64,000 bases of DNA from Hygrocybe punicea (GCA_963556145.1 OY744472.1:62001-126000), one strand, 5' to 3'. Positions 1 to 12,133 are shown, counted from the stretch's first letter. Numbers and translations are program-made. Notes: generated from the sequence alone by a model not told the origin.

Positions 1-623
1 GGTTTTCAGAGTGGATGACTGACCAAGAACTGATGGACCTACAACCTCCTGATCAGGTGGGTCATTCCCTTCTGCAGCTGGTACAGCTGGTGCAGGTTCA
101 TATGAACTGTTGGACCCAGTCCCATCTTCACTCTCAGGGATTGACTGTGAAGCCTCGTCAGATGAAACATAAATGGGGACAGGTGGTGTTGACTGCGATG
201 GAACTGCAGGGCGTTGACTAGGGGAGTTGCACCCAGATGCAACAGATACATCTTCTGGTGTTGATGGCTGAAGGTTTCAGTTTGAGCATGGAAAATCTGA
301 AACAAGATCAAGCTACCAACAGGACTGTCAAACCATCGTGCTTGACCTTCATCTTCACATGTCTATGATAATGAGAAAATGAGTGAGAGCAATCACCAGA
401 CAATTCTGAAACAACACTCCACCGGAAATGTAACCCCTACAAAGGTCGACTGTAAGCTTGCCATGTTCATTTGTAAACTTGCCAAGTCGGCCTCCAACTC
501 ATTTGTTTCGGGCTGGGATTCTTCATCCAGCAACTGTTCAAGGGTTGCAAGACTATTTTGAAGTTCGGTGAGATCTGTTAACATGGTACTCGAGCTGTCT
601 GTGGTTTTAATTTGTTGTGTCAA
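1..623 (-). CDS. Hypothetical protein, N-terminal part; gene runs off the left edge
   Basis: Three exons can be read on the minus strand (623-441, 362-321, 267-1), joined by introns with gtagg..tag and gttgg..cag borders, and the frame stays open to the window edge. The start is the ATG at 623; a second Met lies 13 codons further in. The predicted N-terminus has a short helical Leu/Glu-rich stretch (residues ~14-55), followed by a Ser/Pro/Thr/Glu-rich, probably disordered region. No domain is recognised. The gene is divergent from the BAH-PHD gene at 829 with 205 bp between starts. The other BAH-PHD gene at 14176 has the same relation to a ULP1-containing gene whose N-terminus is also acidic and Ser/Pro/Thr-rich, so this may be the start of a homologous partner (inference only; no clear residue-level similarity seen). 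Confidence 0.5.
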
Positions 624-828
624 TTGTCAATTGGAAGGCTATATATTGGCTGGGCCATGAGGCTCAGGCACCAGATTAGGGCATGAGGCTAAGCATGAGA
701 TTAGGGCATGAGGCTAGGCACCATCATCACCTGTCCATTCAATTTCATATTTGATCAGACTGGTGCCTGAATTTAATATTGGTGAAAATCCCCTATAAAA
801 GACCCATCTATCCGGGATATAATTATCA
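624..828. promoter_or_regulatory. Shared divergent promoter region with short tandem repeats
   Basis: This 205-bp stretch separates two start codons on opposite strands. At about 650-722 it holds imperfect tandem copies of a unit containing GGCATGAGGCTA. A TATATATT stretch lies near 643 and a CCTATAAAAG box near 792, upstream of the plus-strand start. A TGTCAATTGTCAATT direct repeat sits at about 620-634. The assignment as promoter is inferred from position. Confidence 0.4.
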
Positions 829-2079
829 ATGGCCTCCCAAAGCAACCTTGCGGTTTTCCACCAAAGACGTCTGGCTCCTGCTGGAAAGCCTCCAACACAT
901 GCTCAGTATGCTAAGATGAAAACTTGGGCCTCATATCGTGGCAAGTTGAGATTCACATTTATTTGGAAAACCTTACATGACAATGTTTCAACCTTAGTTG
1001 TAGATGAAGGTGATGAGACAGTGAACTTTGTTCGAAAAGACACGTAAGAACGTCATGCGCAATGGTTATACATTGATCTGAGCTCATCCTTTCCCCAAGT
1101 GTGGCAATCATCCCACCAGAGACAGAGTATGCTACTCTTCCTCCTCGACGGCCGGATGGACATCTTCATCCAGATTGCTATTGGTATGGGACCATTGAGG
1201 ATCTCAGAGCCTCACCTGAGAGTGATGATGGTGAACCCCCTGAGCTGTGGGCAAAGGTGTCCTGGTTTTACACCCAACAGCACATTCAGGATGTGAAGTT
1301 AAGTAAAAGGCTGAAAAGGAAGCTGCTTGCCTTGCTGTAAGATTTATTCATCTGCCATCATAGTCTTGGATTGAATCATCCATTCTCTTCAGTCCATTTG
1401 AGCAGATGAGCTCTACTGAGCTCATCAAGAGCAATCATGATCAAATCATTCCTGCTCTAAGTATTGAATGTGAGCTTACCTTGATGGTTGTATTTCTTCA
1501 CATTGAACACATGGATTATCCTTGCCAGCCCCCATGAAAATTCCTTACTTTGATGACAGGCGATCCAACAGTCGGGAAGTTGGTGTTGGTGCATGGTTTT
1601 GGCGGTTTGAGGTCAACTTCCTAAACAAGAATCTTGAGGTGATGGTGAGTGGCTAAACATGGCAGTGAAAGCTGTTATTAACTGAAGGACTTGCTGCTCA
1701 GAGGATTCAGAAAGGCTGTTGCAAGAGAGTCTACAGTCCAAGCAAGGATCTCCAACGTTTTTGCGTTTACTGTGAAGAATGGCTTCATGAGGGATGCCTC
1801 ACAGGGCCCATTGAAGTGACACTTCGGGAGCTGAATGATTTGGATAAGTTGACACAGAGCGTGCCAATTTTCAGGGGTTCAAATGGCCAAGGTCGGGATC
1901 AGCAGAAGGACTGGCATGTGGCTGGTACTGGACGAAAGATTGAGAAGGCTCGTGACTGGGCTGATAAAGAGGTGGCTCCAAATGATTGGAGACAGTTGCT
2001 GGGTGCAGAGTTTGTGGATGAGATGATCCAGACACAGTGGGACTGTTATGAATGTCCTACATGTCTTAATCAGATGTGA
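829..2079 (+). CDS. BAH domain plus PHD-finger protein (copy 1)
   Basis: Five exons (829-1043, 1100-1336, 1393-1469, 1529-1638, 1702-2079) keep frame and give ~338 residues. The middle shows a BAH-like core: a DTVAIIPP strand, then DCYWYGTI and ELWAKVSWFY. The end is a PHD-type zinc finger: paired Cys near CCKRVY, then FCVYCEEWLHEGC, and a final ECPTC after a ~60-residue insertion. BAH and PHD modules bind histones or modified histone tails, so the likely role is nuclear chromatin reading. The second copy at 12872-14176 shares the intron that splits D-T|VAI, the GAWFWRF-like block (YFWRFD in copy 2) and the finger layout. Such proteins occur in agaricomycete genomes, often with mobile DNA. 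The specific ligand is unknown. Confidence 0.72.
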
Positions 2080-2713
2080 ACTATTGCCAGTACACTTGTA
2101 ATTCATTCATGATCAACACCATTGTGATGAAATTTAGATTTACAAATATCTCATACGGACAATCATGACCAGTGGAGTGGAATCAGGCACTGTTGAAGAC
2201 TCCATGGCCACAAGTACACTTTAGATGGTGACCAGAGTTGAATACATGTATCAATAAAAGAGTCTATAGAGGCACATAAAGTGCAGAATGACCACAGTAC
2301 AGTTATGAGAATTGAGGCCAGAAGGAGTCTCATAACCCATATCAGACAAGTAAACATGACCAAACAACTTGATTATGAATCATAATTGATGCCATCATCA
2401 CATGATAATTAGAAGCCAAACTCGGACTAATTTCCCACATTAACACAGATTCCCCCCCAACTTGCATGGACTCTTTCTCCATAACCGGTCCGCCGATTTC
2501 TTAGATAATTGGTACAGAGCACCTCAGTAGTGTACCCAATGGATTGCCAACTTAAATCTGCAACAATTTCATGTCCCAGACTTGTATATATATACATAGA
2601 AGACCGGTATAATGTCACACGTGAAAATGCTCTGATGCAATCAAACTTTAAATTGGTGCAGGGAGAAATTGAGATTGGTCAAATAGACGCGAGATGACCA
2701 CCAACCAATCAGC
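2080..2713. other. Intergenic, no gene recognised
   Basis: This 634-bp AT-rich gap lies between the BAH-PHD stop and the nuclease-kinase start. Only short overlapping open frames without domain features are present. A TATATATATAC stretch at about 2585-2595 lies ~120 bp before the next start codon and may be its core promoter. Confidence 0.5.
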
Positions 2714-4718
2714 ATGAATTCTTGGCAAGTAACTTCAACTGAAACCGTTTCATTTTCTACCCATTTCGGACTTAGCCGACCAGATCCTCCTCCATCAAGG
2801 GCCAAATCCGCACAGACAAAAACACTTACACCGGCAGAAAAAATATCAGCAAAAACACTTCGTCAGCTGGAAATTTTGGATCTGGCCAGATGGGAGGTGG
2901 AATTACCGTACGATTTACAGTGGTCAGAAATGATGTTGTCCAATTATGGGCCCGAGCTGCGAGACCACCCATCTGCCAATTTGTATTGGAATATAGAAGC
3001 CATAAAGGATGAAATCCCAGAGGTCATCACGTCGGAGAACGATACAAGAGCATATGTCGAGAAGTCCGTGATAAGGCCAGCCCTCGTTGCATCCATCTGT
3101 CTTTATGAACTTCGGCAGTCTTTACCGCCCAGCAGATATCCAAAAGGAAATTGGAAAATTGTCGATACCAGCATTGTTGGATCCAGCGGACGGGTAGATG
3201 CAGTCATTGTGAATGTTGCATCGGAGTTAAAGGTTGCTGGTGTAGAATTCAAGACCAACCGTGTATTAACAAGCCGTAGTTCCACATCCCAACAAGTATC
3301 GGTGTTGGGTATGATCGGCTCTTGGATAACCCCAGGAAAAATTGTCAAGATGCATCCTGATGCAAATGAGGCGGGGAAGGGGGCAGATGATGGCAATGAC
3401 AGCAGTTCCGGCCTTATGTTCTACAAAGAATCGTGGAAAAAGAAATTGCAAATGATCATCTTCCAGGTGAACCCTGACAATATGCCCCGCATTTGCCATT
3501 CACACATCACAGTATTGATTATACATTTGTGCACATTTAGGTCTGGCACCAACATCGAGTTCATGGTTTCAAACATGCTATCATTGCATCTGAAGAACAA
3601 TTCGTGTTGTTGATCTGCCACGATGAGAAAATCTCTATAACACATGCCTACAGTTGTCGTTCAGAAGATGAGGCTGTTCAGAGGAGAAGCCTTTCGCATA
3701 TGGCCCATTTCTTTGCAATGTCCATGCATAGAAAATTGCATACGTCTTCTATGACAAGCCATGATGCTGCGGGTCTTCTCAGCTTGCCTATTGTGTGTAA
3801 CCAATGTGTTGTTCATCTGATTTGTTCATTGACAGTGACCCTCTCTACAGTCCCGGATCATATGAAATTCCATCATGGCATATCCTATCATGGCTGGAGG
3901 TTGTGTTGGATGTCCTTCCCAAATGAGGTATCACACAAACTGCAAAGCCGTCATGTTCACACTGCAATCCATTGCCAGTCCATGGACCCTGCAGACGCCG
4001 TCGGGTTTCGTCGACTTCCACAGTATCATAGCTAGTGGAACCACAGTTCTCTATCGTGGTAACTATGGTAATTTTCCGGTGGTGGGAAAAGTAGACGGTC
4101 ATGATGAAGACTCAGTCGCTAGGGAGTTGCAGGCATACGTAATGCTTCGAAGTCTTCAATACCAAGGAATACCCCTGTGTTATGGGCTCTTTCAGATAAT
4201 CGGCATTGGGAAGGTATTGCTGCTCTCTGATTGTGGTGACGCGTTGGACTCCTTTGAGCAATTAACCCCCAGGCAGAGGTATATCTCAACTCTTCGATCC
4301 AGTGACACAAATCATTGATTCTGTTTGAAAAATGTGCAGACACAAGCTTCTCATCTTAGTTATGGAAATTCACAAGTCAGGAGTCATCCATGGCGACTTG
4401 GATGCCCGAAATGTGGCCATATCTTACGACGGTGACATCTCGGTCCTTGACTTTGGGCAGTCGGAATGTGGTCATGTCTGTGACGGAGAACATTGTGATG
4501 AACTGTTGGAGCTGTGTCAAGCCCTTGGCATTGGGTTCCCCGGCTCAGTTGATGAATCAACGGACACTCCAGGTGAGACGGTTTCACATCCTGGATGGAG
4601 AATGAACAACATGATGACACTTAAGTATTTACCAACTCCAGATCCAGGTACCTTCGCTTTGATTTATGCTACCATACACAAAGTCTTGAATTGGTTTGTA
4701 AACCTGATATACCAGTGA
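2714..4718 (+). CDS. PD-(D/E)XK nuclease-protein kinase fusion (Crinkler-type effector architecture)
   Basis: The first exon (2714-3466) and the second (from 3541) encode a restriction-endonuclease-like fold. A Glu-rich helix is followed by GRVDAVIV and VEFKTNR, which fit the Asp...Glu-x-Lys core, and then by a VWHQHRVHG block. Downstream exons encode a small kinase domain: VVGKVD for the ATP-binding Lys, ARELQAY for the helix-C Glu, HGDLDARN for the catalytic loop and LDFGQSE for the metal-binding DFG. All key residues are present. Nuclease plus kinase fusions of this kind are known in Crinkler-type proteins of oomycetes and fungi, where they act in host or rival nuclei. No signal peptide is seen at the N-terminus. 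One in-frame TGA near 3927 lies between the two domains; it is either removed by an unrecognised intron or breaks the gene. The intron borders between 3780 and 4030 are uncertain. Confidence 0.65.
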
Positions 4719-6374
4719 TGGTTCAACCCCAGTGAAAAGTCGCAAGGTTTAGAAAGTTTTATGTGGTATAAACACAAATATCATAAATTTGCCATATTTT
4801 AAACTAAATCTGCACTCCTGCTCGATGTTTTTCTTATTAGATAGTGTTGGAATGAATAACATTTCAAGTTGAAAAGAGTTGAAAACATTTAGAAAGTGTA
4901 GGTAAAAAGAGCTGCCGCTCCCCCATTCCCGGCAACCCAAGTTTGGAATCCAGCAAAAATCCAGACCTCAACCCATCGACCCTCCGGGTAAAAATACCAG
5001 CCAAGAAGGGTACAAGGCTTGTAGGAACACTGCGGTTTGCTCGGGTGCCTGTGTTTCATTGTTGTTTAATTGCAGACCATTGTGAACAGCACTTACGTGT
5101 AGCCGACGGGGGCGGGCACACTTACTAGCACCTGCTATTGTCTTGGATACACATTTGAGTATTTTCTTTTTTGACTGAGGCCCGAGAGGGACTCCACTTT
5201 ACGCATGTTCCAAAATGGTGGCGTGCAGCATCGCATTTCTGGGAAATTGTAACTGTGAGAGCCTGGGTGCTGTGCTCAGGCTCGGCTAGTGGTAGTCATC
5301 ATAATGGTGATAGTGGCGGTGGTAGAGGTGGGCAAGCGAGGCAAAGGGAGGGGTGAGGACGAGGGGCAAGGACATGGAAGTAGGAAGTGGAGAGGAATGG
5401 AACGAATGAGAAAATGTAACGTTAAGTCCCAGCCATGACATCATCACAGGCATACAGTGCTTCATCTTCATTCTCGTATTGGATATATCTTGTCTCAGTT
5501 ACACAAAAAAAGAGTTCTTTGTGCACCGGACTACAAGAACATAAGTCTCTATTTTTTGGTTAGTTTATTCTCATTTTTAATCGTTGTCTTCTCTCGGAAC
5601 GATTTTATTATTTGCAACCCATTTTAAAAAGACTTCTCATATCATATCCAAATCCTTTTTAAACGTGCGACTTTTCACTGGGGCTGACCCATGACGAATG
5701 TGAGATTAGATACCATGTCCTCAGCATCACTGAGTACGGAACAGTATTGATGCCCGGCCCGCTACAATAAAGTAGGTTGCCTAAGCATGAACCAAGGGGG
5801 ACAAACACATCCCCCATGATCCTAACCCCCAGAGCCCATTTGGTGGGCGCTCATTGCTGAGGTCCCTCCAGTCGTTGGTTAACTAATACTTTTGCCCGTC
5901 ATGACAGACAAGGCATACTCTATTAGTTGTCCAACACTATGGATCATTACCCTGTCACGATGGACGAGGGCAACGATCCGCATCACACCAACCGCTGTCT
6001 AGACCGGCAAGCAGTTGGTGTGAGCAGCAGATGTGTTATCACTCGCCCTGTCACGATGGACAAGGGCAAGCGCCGCCATTCCAATTGCACTGTCGCGATG
6101 GACGAGGGCAAAGAGGAATGAGTTTGAAGACGACAAACATCAGCCTTTTATACATTGCGATGTTTGCCTGTATTTGGTGAGGTCCAATCACGTGTTAGGG
6201 TTCGATTCTAAGTCCTTCAAACCTTGTAATCATTCCAGCTATAAGTTACATTGTGAGTTGGTGCACCATGGCATTAGTCAACGTAGTCTGATCAGTTTTT
6301 TCCCCCTAAACTTGGAATTTAAGCACCCTTGACTCAACAGTCCATTTACTGACTTTGCCTGTTAGATTTTACTT
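4719..6374. other. Intergenic, no gene recognised
   Basis: No convincing coding exon was found in 1.65 kb. A purine-rich GA stretch spans about 5300-5400, and a short dispersed repeat (reported separately) occupies 5947-6115. Sequence just before 6375 is plain and gives no clear TATA box. Confidence 0.5.
5947..6115. repeat. Three spaced copies of a ~22-bp repeat
   Basis: The motif CTGTCACGATGGACRAGGGC occurs at about 5949, 6047 and 6089, the third copy with GTCGCG in place of GTCACG. Spacing is unequal (~98 and ~42 bp). An imperfect inverted pair CACACCAACCGCT / AGCAGTTGGTGTG lies between copies 1 and 2. Function is unknown. Confidence 0.6.
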
Positions 6375-9300
6375 ATGATGTCCACTCTACCGGGTTTCAA
6401 TTATTCGACATCGCGTCTGGCAACTTACCGTGGTTACACTCGAATCCCAATCGTTGATGATAGGTTTGAGTACTATTTGCCCCCCTTCTCAACCTGTAAT
6501 GGACGCGATGTCACCATTAATTCAAAACGGTGGGAAATCTGGTCCCCCAATTCCTCTCAGACACCATTTCTCCCAGGAAAAGTCGGCACCCGGTTTACAT
6601 ACTTACCTCATGCAAATCGGACCTTACGTCGATTTGATGGCCACCTCGGTCGATTTGATCCTACTGTCGCTCCCCAGTATTACACCGCATCATACCCATG
6701 GCACACCTTTATCCCACGGCCAACGTCACCACTGACGGTGGAATTTGAACCGCTTCATCGGTATTGGGTTTGCAAAGAAAATCACACAGGTCACCTGGAG
6801 GACAGATTTCTCAATGCGCTCGCGGATCGTTGTCAGGGCGTAGATGCCGCGATATATCGACTGCGAAAAGTACAGAAGGTGCAAAATAGTTGCATTTTCA
6901 TCAACTATCCCAAGTACCCCGAGCCGGACGATTTGCTACATATATCAGGCGAGCTATCGTGGGAAGATGCCGTGGATAAAACGATGCAGGTTCAAAGAGG
7001 CATCAAGGAGAAATTGGCCTGGGTTTCCATGGCTCGCAGAATAGAGAGTGCTGATTGGCCCCCTAATCTGGAATCTCTACGCGGGACACCCATCCCACCC
7101 GCTAATGAATCCTTTGTGGGTGTTTGGTTAAATGGCTCGGCATCAGATGAAAAAATGTCACTTTGGCTACTGGTGACCGGAGGAGTGCCAGGCTTCATTG
7201 TTCACGAATACGTCCCTGACGTCGATTTCCCGCATTCAGAGTCATCGCAGGTCGAAGATCACCGCCGTGCCTCTGCTCTTCCCGATTTCGTTGCAACATC
7301 AGAAGTTGCACAGCGTGTTGTGCCTGGTCAAAATTATTATGATGCCTGTGCCCGGCGACTAAGACTGGCTTGCACATTGGATTTCGATGATTTGGATGAA
7401 GATCGCAGTATGCCATCAACCAAACACTCTGGGAATTTGTCTTCGTCATGGAGTCAAGGATGGCACCCGCAGGCTGGTTACATACAGACGAAGAAGAAAA
7501 CTGATGCTTCCATTGGGTATATGGCGCAGCTCTGGCACTGCAGCTTCCTTTCAATGATATAATATCAAAATGCTAACTGAAATGTCTCTTCAGGTTAGCA
7601 GCGTCGTCCTATATGTCGGCGAATCCTATTTCAGTGGACACTGGTACTTTGCCGCATTTTTCTGAGCCATCCCAACGTGACCCCAAGGCACCCGGCCTTA
7701 ATCTAATTCACCTTTCACCTGAAAGGGAGCCTTGGGTTTGTCCTCCTCCAATTCAAGCTGTGCCAGCTGGAAAGTGGTCTCACTGGATTGAGGACACCGA
7801 TGAAAATGATGGATCAATGTATTTGCGTTGGGTCTCAAAAGTGAGCATTGTGTCATCAGCCTGTGGTTTATATATCCACTAATCATGTGTCACAAATGGA
7901 ATGGACATAAAAGTCAGCGCCTTTGTTGAAAGAAGCTGAAGTATTCTACTATGATCGCAAGAACCTTCGGATGCTGTACTTCATGGACATACCTGTCTTT
8001 CCCGCAGGCACAAAACCGAATCCAGATGAATATGGCGTCCCTGCCCCATGCGTTAAGTATTGCCGTCAAACCCAACCACGACTTATCGAGGAATTTCCAT
8101 CACATTGGATGTACCACAGCAAGGAGCCCGCAAAGCACGACGTAGGTCGAGTCGCACCATTGCCTTCCGTGGATGATTTGCCTATGAAGAGGAAAGTGAT
8201 CACTCACGCACCCAATGAGGATGTAATCCCACCAACGCCAGGAAGTCAGGTTCCATCTGATGCACTTCATATTGTACGTGACAATGTGAATGAGCCTTGC
8301 GGTGCCTCGATGAAGAGGAAGAGAGATGGGACTAGAAGCCCGGATCAGAGTGACGATGGGGATGTGAATATAGAGGATGCAGGACCGGTGATGGCTCATC
8401 TTCCCCCAGATTCGAAGAAGTCACGCGTACAAGGTGTCACTGATCATGATGATCATGACATAGAACACGATCTGGTCATTGCTCATCAGCCAATGGTATC
8501 ACAACTGTTATCGCTGATGTTCACGCTTCCTGACAATTTCTCCACAGGCATCTGAAGTAGGGAGTAGCCTCCGGATGTATGATGCATATTCCATGAACTT
8601 GCCCATAGAATATGTCCATTCTTCACCATCTGCCACGGTAGGCTTACTCTCACTTGACATCAACAGTCACTGATAATTCTGAAATAGGCTGAGCTTGAAT
8701 GTCAATTCCTACGTCAATTATTTGACCAAGTCGAGGCTCGATATGTCAACAACATGCCCGTACACAGACTTCCAAGTGCCCGGGTAGAAGAATATCAGCC
8801 CAACACATCGACGGTGTTTGTGGTCAATTGGGAAAAATTCAAGGCCATGTCGTCGTCTGCGATACAACAAATATTCCGCCGGCGTCACATTTTGCTTCTG
8901 AATGCCCCAATTGAGACGTTTGCCTTTGATAGAGAGGGTCTGGAGCACTTGGGTTCTTTGACTACGGTGCGGCCGATGGAGGGTAATGAATCTGATATCG
9001 TTGTCCTTTCGAGAAGTTGAACCTATTCATCCACAGCTGGCCAAGTTCCCAACAACACGAAGACGTCTGGGACCCTGGAGCAAATCTATCTTGCATCCAT
9101 AGACCCTTCTAGAGCAGAGGTCATGAACCTCAAAAATTTCCCCGTCGGCCACACCAGCCACGATCTTCCGCCGAAGTTCCGGTGAGCATACAATGGCGAT
9201 AGCATCAAAACATAGCAACATTTATATCTGATGCATGGCTCGCTAGTGACTTTGCATCAAGTGAAGTTGCCCGGCGTGAAACTTGGGGCCAACCTGGGTT

Positions 9301-10892
9301 CCTCGGCTCCAATGGCTTGATTCAAAATGGTGCTTGGGGAAATGCTGCGACGAAATTTGCTGCATCCTGGCATTTTGTGGCCGGTAGTTCTGCAAAAGTG
9401 GCGATAGTCAGGACAGGTATAGCGTACTGGGTTCTCATGGGGGCAAGAAACAATGCCACGGAAGGGAACCTAGATGGAGATTTCAGTTCACGGACGGCAT
9501 ACCCTGATAACTGGGTACAGACTCAAGGCCAAGGCAGCACTTTGGGACATTGGGATGCAGAGGGGCTGCTGCTGTCCGAAGGCTCTGTGCTGTCAGTAAC
9601 ATTACCATCAATTTGATCCAACCAGAACTCACAACGCCTCCAGATACTTGCGCCCATCCACTCCACATCATATCCTGCGCTTACAGGATACGGTCCTTGA
9701 TGGTTACAATTTTTTGGCGTCATCAACCATTGCTGATTCTTGTTATGGCGTCATCCATACCTTCGTGCTCAACAATGAGGTCATAAGCCACGAGGGTAGC
9801 AATGACCAAACCCTCAAATTGTTGCGGAGGCTGCTCACCATGTGGATTGACCACGTCATGAACGAACGGGAAACATCTGGTAATGTTGACTTCCAATTTG
9901 CACATATATGTTCTATTCATGTGTCTTTCAATGTGGGCAGCTACATCCTTCACCAAATCCCACATCCCCAACATTTTGACCAGTCAAGGCCTGATAGAGG
10001 TCCTTCTCGTCGGGAATCTCATCGAGTTTGGTGAACTCCTCAACCCATGCTACTACCACAAAACAAAACCTCTGCTGGTAATCCAGGAACAAAATCGGGT
10101 GCGAACAAAATATCGCCGGTTCCAGTCATGGTTTGCAAACTCGTTTGTTGTGTTGATGGACAAATTTTGGGTCAGCAGCTTTTACGTCTTTCAGCGGTCC
10201 CTGTTGGATTTCGCTTCCGCTGTTGTGGGGTATAAGTGGGATAGGCATGAGATTGCCAAAAATTCCAAGTGTTGCAATGCGAAAGCTTTCGAGTCTTCAA
10301 CTCGGCGTCACTTTGAAGGAGATTGGCCCGACTTGGTGATGAAGCTGGATGAACTCCTGAAGAAGCCGTCGAATCAATTTCACTGGACGGGTCCCGAATT
10401 TCAGATCCGACGTCGAAATGAACCACACAGCGTAATTCTGGAGGAAAAGATTGACTTCCCACCCCACCCAATTTACCTGGATACGTCGGGCCCCAAACAA
10501 CGTTCACATATCGACTTACTGGACGACGGTGATGGCAAAGATGTTGTGGGTACAGTTCTCGCCAGCGAGCCTGGTTACGGTATGGAATTCAGCGCGATCG
10601 AGCCCAATCCCTCGCAATCTACAGCTGGTCCTTCACAATCTACAGCTGGTCCGTCGCAATCTACAGCTGGTCCTCCGCAATCTACAGCTGGTCCTTCGCA
10701 ATCTACAGCTGGTCCAGCAGCTGGTCCAGGGGTACCAGTACCAGTCGCTCCCCCATCAATTGGTGGATCTCACCGCACAAGAGCTGACATTCAAGGTAAG
10801 TGTGGTATCGGGATGAGCTCGCAAGGTTGGCTAAAACCCTCACAGCAAACTCTCTCCGTGAATGTAAAAGGCGACCCAGACGTCGTGTTTGA
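6375..10892 (+). CDS. JmjC-fold protein with degenerate active site
   Basis: Ten exons (6375-7516, 7594-7840, 7914-8495, 8548-8637, 8688-8982, 9037-9181, 9247-9591, 9644-9879, 9941-10795, 10846-10892) give ~1,327 residues. The intron at 7517-7593 has a clear TGCTAAC branch site. Residues ~1-380 form an unnamed fungal region containing FVGVWLNG and WLLVTGGVPGFIVHEY; a basic nuclear-signal-like KRKRDGTR follows near residue 590. Residues ~835-1030 resemble the JmjC domain of agaricomycete proteins: an AWGNAAT strand, then SWHF, VLYLRPSTPHHIL and FLASSTIADSCYGV. In the family as I know it, the metal ligands are H-x-D and a distal His in a GGHFY-like segment, with a Lys for 2-oxoglutarate. Here these positions read H-F-V, GYNF and an Ala, so catalysis is doubtful. 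The tail has PSQSTAG repeats and ends in a basic RRPRRRV. Confidence 0.72.
10602..10722 (+). repeat. In-frame minisatellite encoding PSQSTAG repeats
   Basis: Five near-identical 24-bp units (CAATCTACAGCTGGTCC core) lie inside the last large exon of the JmjC-fold gene, followed by a shortened AGP tail. The unit length is a multiple of three, so copy-number change keeps the frame. Confidence 0.8.
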
Positions 10893-11367
10893 TCAGATTG
10901 TAGCACAAAAGGCATCCCAGACATAGTAATAAATATCATGACATGTATTGTGTTGTTGAAACAATATGCTAGGTTGCCATGTAGGTCTGTCGGGGGTGTC
11001 TGAACCTGATGCAGTTGTATTGTGGACAGCAGCAATGATTATAACCTAAATTTGTTCTCATGTCCTGTGGAGGTGAAGTGACGTACACTACAGGTTGGCA
11101 GACAAAGTTTTATACCATGCAATGAAGGCAATATTAGCAGTCGGTGGCGCATGCACTTGTATTGCATTTTTCTTCTTGTCAATTTGATTCCAATGATCAC
11201 ATACACTGTATGTGAATACTGGGCCAGTATTCGCTGAACTGACATAACATGCACTGGAATGCTGAATGTCTTGGCCTACAGTACAATGCCTGCACTCAGA
11301 GGGCTACATTGGGTGCTTTTGCCATGTTTTCCATACACCAAACCGGTGTCCTGTTGTTTCTGCCAAC
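10893..11367. other. Intergenic, no gene recognised
   Basis: Plain sequence after the predicted TGA of the JmjC-fold gene. If the last intron (10796-10845) is not removed, coding would instead run to 10926. No other exon, repeat or domain was seen. Confidence 0.4.
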
Positions 11368-11471
11368 TGCTCAGACAGGAGGCGGATGGGGATTTTTTGC
11401 AAGCAAATATTATGCAGATATCTAAATTTTGAAACTATTTGTGTTGTTATCTTACCTGCGAAAATATTCCG
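11368..11471 (+). repeat. Left arm of a ~105-bp inverted repeat pair
   Basis: This segment matches the reverse complement of 12693-12800 at roughly 80 percent by eye, sharing GATTTTTTGCAAGCAAATAT and TGTGTTGTTATCTTACCTG. The two arms enclose 1.2 kb holding two further inverted-repeat elements. The pair may be the ends of an older non-autonomous element. Confidence 0.6.
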
Positions 11472-11632
11472 GACACCAAAAAACTACGGGAGACTGATTA
11501 GTGTGTCAGAAAAGAGAAAATGACACAAATTTTAGGATTTCTGCACGGATATCGGTGGATCTTATTGTCAGGGTTATCTTTAAAAATTTTGGGACTAGTG
11601 TTTTGATATACATATCAGTAAATGGAGCCATA

Positions 11633-12013
11633 CAGTGTTCAATGGCTCCTTTGAACACTACCAGTCCTTTGAACACCCTAATAGAATTGATTCTGTACTG
11701 ATTTCTACTGCTAAAAAGGATTCTAATTCCTACAGTGCATCATCTGAACCTATCTGGACATTTATTTTTATTCAGAACCACCAATAAAATTAGAAACTGA
11801 ATATTCACAAAGCAGAGAGAAATTTGATCACTCCTTGAACACTAATGTGTTGATCATAAAACATTCAAATATTAACAGATTTCTTGGAAAATTGGTATGA
11901 GACATCTTTAAATATATGAGCAACTTCTGGTCTGCTCAGATTTTGTTCAAGATAGTTGGCTACTTGTGGCATTTTAGTTAATTTTTTGTGTTCAAAGGAG
12001 CCATTGAATACTG
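11633..12013. mobile_element. Tc1/mariner-type MITE with TA target duplication
   Basis: A 381-bp element starts CAGTGTTCAATGGCTCC and ends with the inverted copy GGAGCCATTGAATACTG (one internal difference). TA flanks both sides (11631-11632 and 12014-12015). There is no coding capacity. The left flank matches an uninterrupted sequence at 20214-20249 up to the same TA. Confidence 0.75.
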
Positions 12014-12133
12014 TAATATTTGGTTTCAAGATAATTCAGGCAGATTATCTGGTGACCAAATAGTCTAAAATTCTGCCCTCACAATAAATCCACAGATATT
12101 GATCCAGAAATCATCCTCTCTTTTCTTTCTGGG

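Noticed and set aside
39..311. 90-residue minus-strand ORF near the left edge
   Set aside because: Another minus frame over the same bases gives a Ser/Pro/Glu-rich coding texture continuous with the exons starting at 623; this one is its shadow.
6192..6215. tRNA-like GGTTCGATTCT
   Set aside because: No acceptor or anticodon stems could be formed around it.
10796..10926. JmjC-fold gene ending at 10926
   Set aside because: A 50-nt intron with good borders yields a basic tail ending at 10892, which fits the family better; the alternative cannot be excluded.
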